This document shows positions 39,919 to 47,705 of a DNA stretch of 47,705 nucleotides, piece by piece. Each line of letters starts with the position of its first letter. Position 1 is the first letter of the stretch. This stretch comes from Bacteroidaceae bacterium (GTDB lineage: Bacteria; Bacteroidota; Bacteroidia; Bacteroidales; Bacteroidaceae), in NCBI GenBank assembly GCA_017471185.1, contig JAFUVZ010000048.1, positions 1 to 47,705 on the forward strand, given 5' to 3'. The position numbers and the translations under genes are program-made. The notes beneath the pieces are model-generated. The model was not told the origin of the DNA, did no database searches, and saw only the letters and a program-made list of their open reading frames with translations.

Positions 39919-42900
39919 ATGGGTAAAAGAATGATTATGCCTATTATATTGGCTGTTATGACTAATTTGTCAACGGCTGCATGGGCAGGAACGCAGATTA
40001 CCAATCTGCGTGTGCAAGACAGTGTGGAACCATTGGCGATTGAAGACCGGCATCCTTTGTTCAGCTGGATGATGGAGAGCGATGTGAGAGGCCAGCGTCA
40101 GCAGGCTTACTGCATTACCGTATGCCGCGAAAGCGACGGTAAAGTGGTGTGGACTTCAGGCAAGGTGCAGGGCAATGCCTCGGTAAATATCCCTTATATG
40201 GGTGTGGCTTTGCAACCCGAAACCGCCTACGTCTGGGAAGTTGAGGTTTGGGATGCACAAGGTTCGAGCCACAGACAGCAGAGCCGTTTTGAGACGGGCT
40301 TGATGAATAGCAAGCAGGCTGCCTGGAGTGGGGCGCAGTGGATTGGCTCAAAAGAGGTGGCGCTGGATGCCGCTTCCCACAACTATTTCGAGATTGCCAC
40401 CAGGCTTCATGTCCTGAAAGGCGATAAGGCGAGCCTGATCCTGGGTGCCAATGATTTCCGTCTGAAGGATGCGTTCCAGAACATTGACAATCTGCAAGGC
40501 GAGAATTATTTCCGCATTGAGTTTGATTTCAGTGGCGTTGGCTCTGCTAAAGGTGCCGCCATCAATATTTATCGCGTGGGTTATGCCAAAGGCGATAAGG
40601 CGGATGTGCCTTTCATCGCCATCAATCAGGAGAAATTTCCAAAGAGCAATATCAACGATTTAATTACCAGCAAGGATGCGGTATATGACCTGACCATTGA
40701 TGTGGAGACCAGCAATGTTTATTTCACCATCAATGGCAAGGATTTGATTACCGAACCGGCAGATCCTAACCGCCGTCGTTTCGGTGGTTTCGCAGTGGGA
40801 AGCACCAACATGAAGGTGAGCAACGCCACCCGCCTGAACATCGGCCCTTGGGGGCGCACGCATGACTTCAATACGGCTCCCCATTTGGCTGAGATTGGTT
40901 TCGCAGCTATGCCTGGCTCTACGGTAGAGTATCAGGATTATCGGATATTGAATTGCGGACAGGCCGTTAACAATGTAGCGTTCGATGAGCGTCATTACGC
41001 AGTCTTCAGCGCTCTGCCTGGTGTAAAGGTAAACGGAAAGACCATCAGCGTGAGCAACGAGGGAAACAAGATGCTGATGGGTCATGCGGATCCTTCTCAC
41101 GGAGCATTGACGATGATACGCACACAGTTCGCTACTGAGAGCGGCAAGAAGATTGCCAAGGCGAAGATGTATGCCACAGCGATGGGTGCTTACGAGATGT
41201 TCATCAATGGCAAGCGAATGGGAGAGAACTGGTTTACGCCGGGTGACAGCCAGTACCGCGAGACGATGGGCTATCATGCTTACGATGTGACCTCTATGCT
41301 GAAGGAGGGCGACAACGCCATCGGCGCTCAGCTGAGTCCCGGATGGTTTACAGGTTATATGACCTTCACCATCAGCAACTATAATTTCTTTGGCGACAAT
41401 GAGGCTCTGCTGGCTAAGCTGGTCATTACTTACGAAGACGGTACGAAGCAGACCATCGTGACCAATCCGCAGACATGGAAGACTTACAATGAAGGTCCTG
41501 TGCGTTTCGGAAGTTTCTTCCAGGGAGAGCGATATGACGCCAATTACGAGGCTTCCGTGGAAGGATGGAAATCTGTTGGCTTCAACGATAACGGATGGAA
41601 ACCTGCAGACGTGATCGCTCAACGTGACTGGGTGAACTTCGATTTCATGGCTCGTTATGATGAGCCTGTGAAAGTGCGTGAGACCTTGACCGCCAAACGG
41701 GTAATGCCTACCCACAGTGCCGACCAGCATACCTTTATCTATGACATGGGCGTGAATATGGTTGGTGTTCCTCAGATTACCATTCCTGCAGGCTATCTGC
41801 AGAAGGGCGATGTGGTGATTGTACGCTATGCCGAGCAGCTTTACCCTGGCTTCAAAGGCGATGAGAAGTATTATGTAGATACTTATGGCTCAAAGGGTAA
41901 GAACATTGCGGGTCGTCCGCTGTACGAGACATTCCGTGCTGCATTGGCCACCGATTTCTATGTGGCGAATGGCAACGGCGAGGTTACCATACAGCCTACC
42001 ACCACCTATCGCGGCTATCAGTACATCCAGATTACCCTGCCTAACCACAAGGGTGCTTTGCCAACTGCCAACATCAAGGGATTGGTAATGTCGAGCGACA
42101 ACCTTCCAACTGGCACTTACGTGGCTACTACCGCTGATGGCGACAAGACGGCTGATCTGGTGAACCAGCTGATTAAGAATATCCAGCGCAGTCAGCTTGG
42201 CAACTTCTTCACCATTCCTACCGACTGCCCTCAGCGTAATGAGCGAATGGGTTGGACGGGTGACGCACAGGCCTATACGCGCACGGCTACTTATAACAGT
42301 GATGTGCAGAATTTCTTCCGCCAATGGATGGTGGCGTTGCGTGCCGACCAGGGAGTGGGTAGCGCGACAGAGGCTCCCGGTGGCATCGGCAGTACGGTGC
42401 CTACTTACAACCAGACCGATGATACCAGCTTCGCTGACGGAACCACCTGGGCGGCTGCCGTTTGTATGGTTCCTTGGCAACTCTATATCCAGTATGGCAA
42501 CACGCAGGTTATCCGTGAGAATATGGAGGCGATGATGGCTTGGCTCAACGGTATGGACTTCTACGATTTCAGCGAGCAATATCCTCATCTGTCTGCCAAG
42601 GCAAGCGGTCTGGCCGACTGGCTGGCAATGGACAACAACACGCCTTCTGACCTTGTTAACAATGCCATCTATATCTATATGATGGAGGTCACGGCTTATA
42701 TGGCTGACGTGATAGGTGAGAAAGACTATTCGCAGACCTTGCGTGAGCGTAGGGAGGCAGCCCTGAAGGAATGGAATGAGGCTTATGTTGATCCTGCTAC
42801 CGGCAAGACCCGCAGTGCCGATGGCAAGAAGATTATCCACTCTCAGGCATCTTACGCCACTCCGCTTAACTTCAATTGCTTCAATGAGAGCAACAGGGCG

Positions 42901-43599
42901 AAGGCTGTCCGCTACCTGGCTGAACTGGCGGCTAATCCTTCAGCCAGTGGTGACGGTTCAAAGCAGTTCCCTGCCTATACTATTACAACAGGTTTCTCTG
43001 GCACGCCAAACATTCTGCCTGCCCTGAGCCGGAACGGAAAGACCGAAGAGGCGTTCCGCATGTTCACCTGCACCGACTTCACCTCATGGCTTTATCCTGT
43101 CACCAAGGGAGCCACCTCCGTATGGGAGCGTTGGAACGGCTTGGAGGTAGCCTTTGGCAAGAACAACCAGAACAACATGAACTCGTTCAACCATTTCGCC
43201 TTAGGTGCTGTTGGGCAGTGGATGTATGAATATCAGCTGGGCATCACTTCTGATCATGTGCATGGCAACGGAGGCTACCAGCACTTCATACTGCAGCCTT
43301 CAGCTGGATCCAACTACACCTCTTTGGAAGGAAGCTATCGCAGCAACTATGGTGATGTGAAGAGTGCCTGGAAGGCTGACGGAAAGGGCAAGATGACCGC
43401 TTATCAGGCAATGGTTCCTGCCAACACCACTGCAACGCTTTATCTTCCTATCGCTGCTTCCGATTTCGGTACGGCAGAAGGTGTGCGTTATGTAGGCAAG
43501 ACTCAGCATAATGGCGTTGAGTGCGCTCAGTATGAGCTTACTTCCGGTAAGTTTAACTTTGAATTGCAAACTGGCAGATTAATAGTTAAAGCATTATGA
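39919..43599 (+). CDS. Alpha-L-rhamnosidase (GH78)
   Basis: 1226 residues, exported (signal peptide to about residue 23, STAAWA). It removes terminal alpha-L-rhamnose, e.g. from pectin side chains or plant glycosides. N-terminal GH78 beta-domains (LAIEDRHPLFSWMM; PETAYVWEVEVWDA) contain an inserted LamG/jelly-roll-like domain (about residues 145-310). The (alpha/alpha)6 catalytic domain has DCPQRNERMGWTGD (about 768-781) with the catalytic carboxylates and WERWNGLE (about 1070). Length fits large GH78 enzymes with the insert. The last codons overlap the GH29 gene (ATGA). Probably periplasmic or surface. Confidence 0.93.
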   Translation: MGKRMIMPIILAVMTNLSTAAWAGTQITNLRVQDSVEPLAIEDRHPLFSWMMESDVRGQRQQAYCITVCRESDGKVVWTSGKVQGNASVNIPYMGVALQPETAYVWEVEVWDAQGSSHRQQSRFETGLMNSKQAAWSGAQWIGSKEVALDAASHNYFEIATRLHVLKGDKASLILGANDFRLKDAFQNIDNLQGENYFRIEFDFSGVGSAKGAAINIYRVGYAKGDKADVPFIAINQEKFPKSNINDLITSKDAVYDLTIDVETSNVYFTINGKDLITEPADPNRRRFGGFAVGSTNMKVSNATRLNIGPWGRTHDFNTAPHLAEIGFAAMPGSTVEYQDYRILNCGQAVNNVAFDERHYAVFSALPGVKVNGKTISVSNEGNKMLMGHADPSHGALTMIRTQFATESGKKIAKAKMYATAMGAYEMFINGKRMGENWFTPGDSQYRETMGYHAYDVTSMLKEGDNAIGAQLSPGWFTGYMTFTISNYNFFGDNEALLAKLVITYEDGTKQTIVTNPQTWKTYNEGPVRFGSFFQGERYDANYEASVEGWKSVGFNDNGWKPADVIAQRDWVNFDFMARYDEPVKVRETLTAKRVMPTHSADQHTFIYDMGVNMVGVPQITIPAGYLQKGDVVIVRYAEQLYPGFKGDEKYYVDTYGSKGKNIAGRPLYETFRAALATDFYVANGNGEVTIQPTTTYRGYQYIQITLPNHKGALPTANIKGLVMSSDNLPTGTYVATTADGDKTADLVNQLIKNIQRSQLGNFFTIPTDCPQRNERMGWTGDAQAYTRTATYNSDVQNFFRQWMVALRADQGVGSATEAPGGIGSTVPTYNQTDDTSFADGTTWAAAVCMVPWQLYIQYGNTQVIRENMEAMMAWLNGMDFYDFSEQYPHLSAKASGLADWLAMDNNTPSDLVNNAIYIYMMEVTAYMADVIGEKDYSQTLRERREAALKEWNEAYVDPATGKTRSADGKKIIHSQASYATPLNFNCFNESNRAKAVRYLAELAANPSASGDGSKQFPAYTITTGFSGTPNILPALSRNGKTEEAFRMFTCTDFTSWLYPVTKGATSVWERWNGLEVAFGKNNQNNMNSFNHFALGAVGQWMYEYQLGITSDHVHGNGGYQHFILQPSAGSNYTSLEGSYRSNYGDVKSAWKADGKGKMTAYQAMVPANTTATLYLPIAASDFGTAEGVRYVGKTQHNGVECAQYELTSGKFNFELQTGRLIVKAL

Positions 43600-45038
43600 A
43601 GAAACATCTCTGTTTCATGATAGGAACTCTGTTGCTGGCAAGTTGTGCAGACAACACGCCGGCACCAGAGCCTGTTTATCCCATTCCGTCACCTAAACAG
43701 GTGGCTTGGCAACAGATGGAGACTTATGCCTTTATCCATTTCGGTCTCAACACATTCAATGATATGGAGTGGGGGTATGGTGACACCAGCCCACAGACCT
43801 TCAATCCCATGCGTCTCGATGCAGAGCAATGGGCAAGGACCTTTGTGGAGGCCGGCATGAAAGGCGTTATCATTACCGCCAAGCATCACGATGGCTTTTG
43901 CCTGTGGCCCACACAGCTCACGGAATACAACATCTCCCGATCTCCCTATAAAGACGGTAAAGGTGATGTAGTGGGAGAACTGGCTGCTGCTTGCCGTAAG
44001 TATGGACTGAAGTTCGGCGTTTACCTGTCGCCTTGGGACAGAAACCGTGCCGATTACGGAGAAAAAAGCTATGTGGAGTATTATCATGCCGGGTTGCGTG
44101 AATTGCTGACGCGCTATGGCGATATCTTCGAGATATGGTTCGATGGCGCCAACGGAGGCGACGGCTACTATGGAGGAGCGAGGGAAACGCGCAACATCGA
44201 CCGTCGTAATTATTATGATTTCCCCCGTGCCTGGGCTATGGTGGATGAGTTGCAGCCCAATGCCATCTGTTTTTCCGATGGTGGTCCTGGTTGCCGATGG
44301 GTAGGCAACGAAAGGGGCGAGGCAGGACAGACAAACTGGTCGTTCCTGCGTAGCGCGGAGGTTTATCCTGGTTATCCTAATCATGATGAGCTGAATGTCG
44401 GCCATCCTGATGGCGATGCCTGGCTTCCCGCTGAGACTGACGTGTCAATCCGTCCGGGATGGTTCTATCATGAGGCTGAGGACGATAAGGTGAGGAGTGC
44501 CGATAATCTGACCAACCTTTATTACCAGAGTGTGGGACGAAACTCCACTTTGCTGCTCAATTTTCCTGTCAATAAGGAAGGACTGATTTCCAAGACTGAT
44601 TCCATAAATGCTGTTCTGTTCCACAAGCGCATTCAGCAGGAGTTGAGCCACAATGTACTTAAAGAGGCGCGTGTGGAGGCAAGCGATGTTCGTGGCAAGC
44701 GTTTTGCTGCCTCGCAAGTCAACGATGGCGATTTCAATACCTATTGGGCAACACCTGACGGTGCAAATACAGGCGTCCTGACCTTTACTTTCGATAGCCC
44801 CCGGCTTGTCAGCAAACTGATGTTGCAGGAGTACATTCCGTTAGGTCAACGTGTCAGCCTATTCTCCGTTGAGATGCAGCAAGGCGACCAGTGGCTGCCT
44901 TTGAAGGTTGATGAACAGACCACCACCATTGGCTACAAGCGAATCCTCCGTTTTCCTGAGACACAGGTAAATGGCATCCGCATCCATTTCCTCGAAGCCC
45001 GTGGACCGCTCTGCATCAGTGAAGTTGCCGCGTATTAG
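43596..45038 (+). CDS. Alpha-L-fucosidase lipoprotein (GH29)
   Basis: 480 residues. A lipoprotein signal ends at LLASC (Cys17). The GH29 domain has FIHFGLNTFND, TAKHHDGFCLWPT, FGVYLSPWDRN and EIWFDGANGG, with the probable nucleophile Asp183. From about residue 350 a C-terminal discoidin/F5-8C-like carbohydrate-binding domain follows (VNDGDFNTYWATPDG; RIHFLEARGPLCISEVAAY). The acid/base residue could not be placed. The start overlaps the rhamnosidase stop by 4 bases, so the two enzymes are made together; a rhamnose- and fucose-bearing glycan such as rhamnogalacturonan II or a bacterial polysaccharide is a plausible target. Confidence 0.93.
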   Translation: MKKHLCFMIGTLLLASCADNTPAPEPVYPIPSPKQVAWQQMETYAFIHFGLNTFNDMEWGYGDTSPQTFNPMRLDAEQWARTFVEAGMKGVIITAKHHDGFCLWPTQLTEYNISRSPYKDGKGDVVGELAAACRKYGLKFGVYLSPWDRNRADYGEKSYVEYYHAGLRELLTRYGDIFEIWFDGANGGDGYYGGARETRNIDRRNYYDFPRAWAMVDELQPNAICFSDGGPGCRWVGNERGEAGQTNWSFLRSAEVYPGYPNHDELNVGHPDGDAWLPAETDVSIRPGWFYHEAEDDKVRSADNLTNLYYQSVGRNSTLLLNFPVNKEGLISKTDSINAVLFHKRIQQELSHNVLKEARVEASDVRGKRFAASQVNDGDFNTYWATPDGANTGVLTFTFDSPRLVSKLMLQEYIPLGQRVSLFSVEMQQGDQWLPLKVDEQTTTIGYKRILRFPETQVNGIRIHFLEARGPLCISEVAAY

Positions 45039-45231
45039 GTTTTTATCCTTTGGAGTAAAAAGCAGCGGAATTGTGAATCTCGTTAGAAAAAAGGCATAAG
45101 AATATATAAAAGTCGTTGGGAAAATGACATCAACAAAACTTTTCCTTTTCTATTTATAGTGAAGAGATTTTGATGGAAAGTTTGGTGAATTATAGAAATC
45201 TTCGTTTCTTTGTATCATTAAACTGTAAAAT

Positions 45232-45600
45232 ATGGAGAAGAAGAAATACCCAACTTCCGAAGAAGAAAACACAGGAACAGCAAACGAACCTACAACAGGA
45301 TATGCCGCTACTGGAAGTGGCTATGTAAACACCCTCATGGATGAGGATTGTATAGATGATTTAATCGCCAGCATTCCCGTAGGTAAACTTGGATTCTATA
45401 CAAATGACCCTGAAATCCTTGAGACACGAATAGCCGAGATTGAGGCAGACCTCGATGAGGTAGAGGGTGGTTATGAAGATCCAGCAAAATGGGTAACATG
45501 TGAACAAATGGACATAGATCTTCGAAAACAGTTCCCATGGCTAAAGAATCAAATAAAACCTGTCTTTGCAAGTATCAAACCTATAGTTAGCAAGTATTAA
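45232..45600 (+). CDS. Hypothetical small protein
   Basis: 122 residues, not recognised. It has a hydrophilic N-terminus (KKKYPTSEEENTGTANEPTT), an acidic middle (DDLIASIPVGKLGFYTNDPEI; EIEADLDEVEGGYEDP) and a basic end. No signal or membrane segment. The last residues (ASIKPIV) and the stop lie in the first units of a 22-bp tandem repeat; the TAA stop comes from a C-to-T change in unit 2. The true 3' end may have been altered by repeat expansion. Confidence 0.55.
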   Translation: MEKKKYPTSEEENTGTANEPTTGYAATGSGYVNTLMDEDCIDDLIASIPVGKLGFYTNDPEILETRIAEIEADLDEVEGGYEDPAKWVTCEQMDIDLRKQFPWLKNQIKPVFASIKPIVSKY

Positions 45601-45655
45601 ACCTATAGTTAGCAAGTATCAAACCTATAGTTAGCAAGTATCAAGCCGCTTAGTT
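45568..45655 (+). repeat. 22-bp tandem repeat, 3.5 units
   Basis: Units at 45568-45589, 45590-45611 and 45612-45633, plus a partial degenerate unit from 45634. Consensus gcaagtatcaaacctatagtt; the last base is a. Unit 2 differs at one base. The unit length is not a multiple of three. Confidence 0.9.
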
Positions 45656-46153
45656 AGGGAAAGTGCCTCGTTTGCTTCGGGTAAACGCCCTGCTTACCTG
45701 AACTAAGCGGTCTGTTTAGCAGAACTAAGCGACCTGATTCTCGTGAGAATTTGCTCTATTTGCAATACATCCAAACACGTCATTTCGAAAAAAACTCTTC
45801 ACTCTTCATAAAGTTGACTTAATGTGCTGATATTAACGAATTTAAGTGCATGAAGTGTTTGCTTGCCTCTTCATACCTCTTCACACCTCTTCATCAAAAT
45901 CAGCAAGCATAATTCATGAAGACCTGTGAAGAGTTATGAAGAGTTGAAGCAACACTTCATGCTGTTAATATGCAGTAAACCAATTTGTTAAGTGCAGTTT
46001 ATGAAGAGTGAAGACTTTTTTTCAAAACGGATGTTTCATGTATGTAGCACACAAGATAGTAGAAAGCACAAAAGGAACGGTTCTCTTTGTGCATTTTTGC
46101 AAAGCCAACAGTAAAAACAGCTTTGTATGCTTGGTTATTTGATTTGCTTTTCC
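45601..46153. other. Gene-free stretch with palindromes and the foldback element
   Basis: No gene seen. 45646-45655 (ccgcttagtt) and 45701-45710 (aactaagcgg) form a perfect 10-bp inverted repeat, with a further aactaagcg at 45723-45731. The foldback element occupies 45788-46022. 46023-46153 is AT-rich with nothing recognised. Confidence 0.6.
45788..46022. repeat. Large imperfect foldback (about 115-bp arms)
   Basis: The two halves are inverted copies. The outer arms include a perfect 16-bp match, cttcactcttcataaa (45797-45812) with its complement (45998-46013), both flanked by A7/T7. Further matched blocks include gcatgaagtgtt and several ctcttcat/atgaagag units placed in register. Whole element about 235 bp. 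It could be a MITE-like insertion or a long RNA hairpin. Confidence 0.8.
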
Positions 46154-46161
46154 TACCTTTG
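46131..46161 (+). promoter_or_regulatory. Promoter of the truncated type III mod gene
   Basis: TTGG (46131-46134) and TACCTTTG (46154-46161), 19 bases apart. A leader of about 300 bases follows before the ATG at 46464. Confidence 0.55.
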
Positions 46162-46463
46162 TGGTGTTAGCATATAGCTGACAGACATATTGGAAAGCGT
46201 TTTCTTGACGCTTTGTTCTTTTGGCATATCAAATCTCGCAAATTTAATATTCCAACCGAAGAATAAGGCAACGGTAGATGCCTGATGCTGTGTATATACC
46301 CTCTTGGGAGGACTATATACCTTTTAAGTGTAGGCCTCTGCGTTGCTCGTTCTGATTGAGATGGCAATGCGAGAGCCAGATACACAGGAGCGAGTGACAA
46401 ATAACAGACTCCTGCGCTTTCTTTTTTGTGACTTGTTGTCGAATCTACAGGAGTCCTTCGGTA
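46162..46463 (+). promoter_or_regulatory. Long structured leader before the truncated mod gene
   Basis: No gene. Stems seen: gtatata-ccctc-ttgg-gagg-a-tatatac (46292-46320), a GC-rich imperfect arm pair around 46345-46376, and cagactcctg ... caggagt (46410-46454) next to the ribosome-binding region. Such a length is unusual beside the short leaders elsewhere in this window. Confidence 0.45.
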
Positions 46464-46580
46464 ATGGATACTATGGATAAACATGTTTTGATAGAAAAGA
46501 TACGTTCTTTAGAAGGGCTGACTCCTGAAGAGAAATCAGATTTACTCGCTTTACTTAGACAACCACTAGTGTCCGGTTAA
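46464..46580 (+). pseudogene. 5' fragment of a type III restriction-modification methyltransferase (mod), cut by an IS
   Basis: It encodes MDTMDKHVLIEKIRSLEG, then LTPEEKSDLLALLRQ, which looks like the start of Bacteroidales type III Mod/site-specific DNA methyltransferases. After about codon 33 the frame enters the end of an insertion element (near 46562) and stops at 46580. The remaining part of the gene would have to lie beyond the IS, outside the window. The family call rests on the N-terminal resemblance only. Confidence 0.6.
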
Positions 46581-47705
46581 AATCTCACCACAACGAAAGT
46601 TGTATAGGTGGATCGTCCGAACGGTTATTATTATCATCTTTAGTTACATTGAATATGGAATGGATATCACTTTGCTTGAATAGAAGCGGACCAATAGCAT
46701 TTGAGATTGCATGAAGCGACTGAGGCAGACGGAATTTCTTCTTCGCGATGATAAGTAGCAGGTAGTCACATACGGCAATCCAAAGCTGTAGATAGACAGC
46801 ATTCTCAGTAGTCCCATAGAACTTCTTGATATGCAGGTGTTGCTTCACCCATTTGAAGAACAGTTCAACCATCCATCTTTCTCTATACAGTTCTGCAACT
46901 GTCAGAGAATCAATGGTTAAGTTGTTTGTAAGAAATCGGTAGTCGTTATCTGTTGAGTAGTCCTCGTATACTACCATACGCAATGGCTCAGGATACTCCA
47001 CCGAGGGATTCTTACCCGTCAGACGGATTATTTGATCGCTGATGAGTCCTGCTGATTTGTCAACCTCATGTTCCTCTGCGACCTCATATACCATGTTGTC
47101 TTTTGCTCTGGTAACGAAGAATGCTCCCTTGAGATGAAAACACTCATAAAGCTGCTTAAAGAATACATAGCCCTTGTCCATAAGATAGAAGGCACATGCT
47201 TCAACAGGTATCATCGGCATAACCTTGGAATCATGCACCAGTCCGCTTGTCATTATGATATAGGACGGGATGCTTCCTCTCAAATCAATCAAGGTATGCA
47301 TCTTTACGGCGCCTTCTCCGTGATGAAACTCTGCCCATGGGGATAATTCCAGACATAGTCGGATGGTGGTTGAGCCTAAAGCATAGACCATTTCTTTAAG
47401 GCCAAGACGGAAGTAGTCATCGCGATACAGCATCTTCGCTTCCTTTATAAGGGTTTGCGCGAAGTCCCTGTATATCATTCAGTTCCTTTTCTCGTTGGCT
47501 TCTGCCAATGTGGATTTCGGAACAGAGCAAAGACCAGCATGAAAGAGATTATTTCCACAGAGCTCAAGTGTCATCTCGATGTCTCTCAGACCTGACCTGT
47601 CTGTAAACTGAGCAAAGCTCATGACCTTGAATTGATCAAAGCAAGTAAACGATCTGGTTCGCCAGTCACCCTTGTAGCGATCAACACATTTCTGGAATTC
47701 ATAAC
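46562..47705 (-). mobile_element. IS4-type insertion sequence (right part outside window)
   Basis: Begins near 46562-46580 (ccactagtgtccggttaaaa), probably the inverted-repeat end, with the transposase reading toward it on the minus strand. It runs to the window edge, so the other end and the target duplication cannot be seen. It interrupts the mod gene. Confidence 0.75.
46585..47705 (-). pseudogene. IS4-family (DUF4372 + DDE) transposase, inactivated
   Basis: The minus strand from the window edge encodes the N-terminal DNA-binding domain (RYKGDWRTRSFTCFDQFK, FAQFTDRSGLRDIE, STLAEANEKRN). An in-frame TGA follows at 47479-47481 where a Trp codon (TGG) is expected, and then MIYRDFAQ... continues. 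The DDE domain keeps the second Asp (YLMDKGYVFF) and the YRERW...E...K motif, but the first Asp position reads ALGSTTI instead of ALDSTTI. Two independent defects make the enzyme almost surely dead. It may still move if a related transposase acts in trans. Confidence 0.85.

Noticed and set aside
40660-42840. Long minus-strand open frames (356 and 316 codons) opposite the rhamnosidase
   Set aside because: The GH78 motifs are all on the plus strand; the antisense frames show no domain.
45568-45655. CRISPR-like or iteron array
   Set aside because: Units are directly adjacent with no spacers, and there is no replication gene beside them; an ordinary tandem repeat.
46167-46484. Minus-strand 105-codon frame in the mod leader
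   Set aside because: It overlaps the structured leader and the mod start; no recognisable features.
1-47705. tRNA, rRNA or integrase marking an integrative element
   Set aside because: None was seen on reading both strands, so island boundaries cannot be set by an attachment site.

Overview
The window looks like a chromosomal segment of a gut-type member of the Bacteroidales, most likely Prevotellaceae. The reasons are -7 boxes of the TAnnTTTG type in front of many genes, TonB-dependent receptors, FadL-type porins, secreted GH78/GH29 glycosidases, a BlaI/M56 pair with CarboxypepD-like repeats, an HU/SPOR protein and typical Bacteroidales protein families. The genus is inferred from protein resemblance and was not tested.

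Region 1 (about 1-11.5 kb, minus strand) is a corrinoid operon. A cobalamin riboswitch at 11270-11440, with its own promoter, leads into two BtuB-like TonB-dependent receptors, each followed by an exported CbiK-type chelatase (one lipoprotein, one with a plain signal peptide). After these come fused corrin-ring enzymes: CbiH-CbiC, CbiE-CbiT and CbiG-CbiF. The operon probably continues past the left edge. A short interspersed repeat with terminal inverted repeats (GTTTCGCAAG) occurs at 1-136, 4597-4838 and 39721-39847.

Region 2 (11.5-23.3 kb) holds a tripartite export operon (TolC, HlyD, two ABC-2 permeases, no ATPase gene), then housekeeping-type genes: an HU/SPOR protein, a lipoprotein, a DEAD-box helicase, a thioredoxin-fold protein without its CxxC, a FadL porin and a Nudix hydrolase.

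Region 3 (23.3-32.4 kb) is an accessory, defence-like island on the minus strand. It has an HU-like protein, a duplicated pair of overlapping small unknown genes (one copy with a DUF4417 gene in front), and three copies of a structured element of about 95 nt, each preceding one transcription unit. A putative toxin plus HigA-ImmA fusion follows, in which the toxin stop codon appears lost through a G5 tract, and then a single-chain type ISP/IIG restriction-modification enzyme.

Region 4 (32.4-39.8 kb) has glmS, an M56/BlaR1-like sensor with a BlaI repressor and operator dyads, an unknown gene, a small membrane protein, a MenD-like ThDP enzyme with altered active-site motifs, and a DUF2442 gene.

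Region 5 (39.9-47.7 kb) has a translationally coupled alpha-L-rhamnosidase (GH78) and alpha-L-fucosidase (GH29), a small unknown gene ending in a 22-bp tandem repeat, a large foldback element of about 235 bp, and a type III modification-methyltransferase gene cut off after about 33 codons by an IS4-type element. The transposase of that element carries both a nonsense codon and a lost catalytic Asp.
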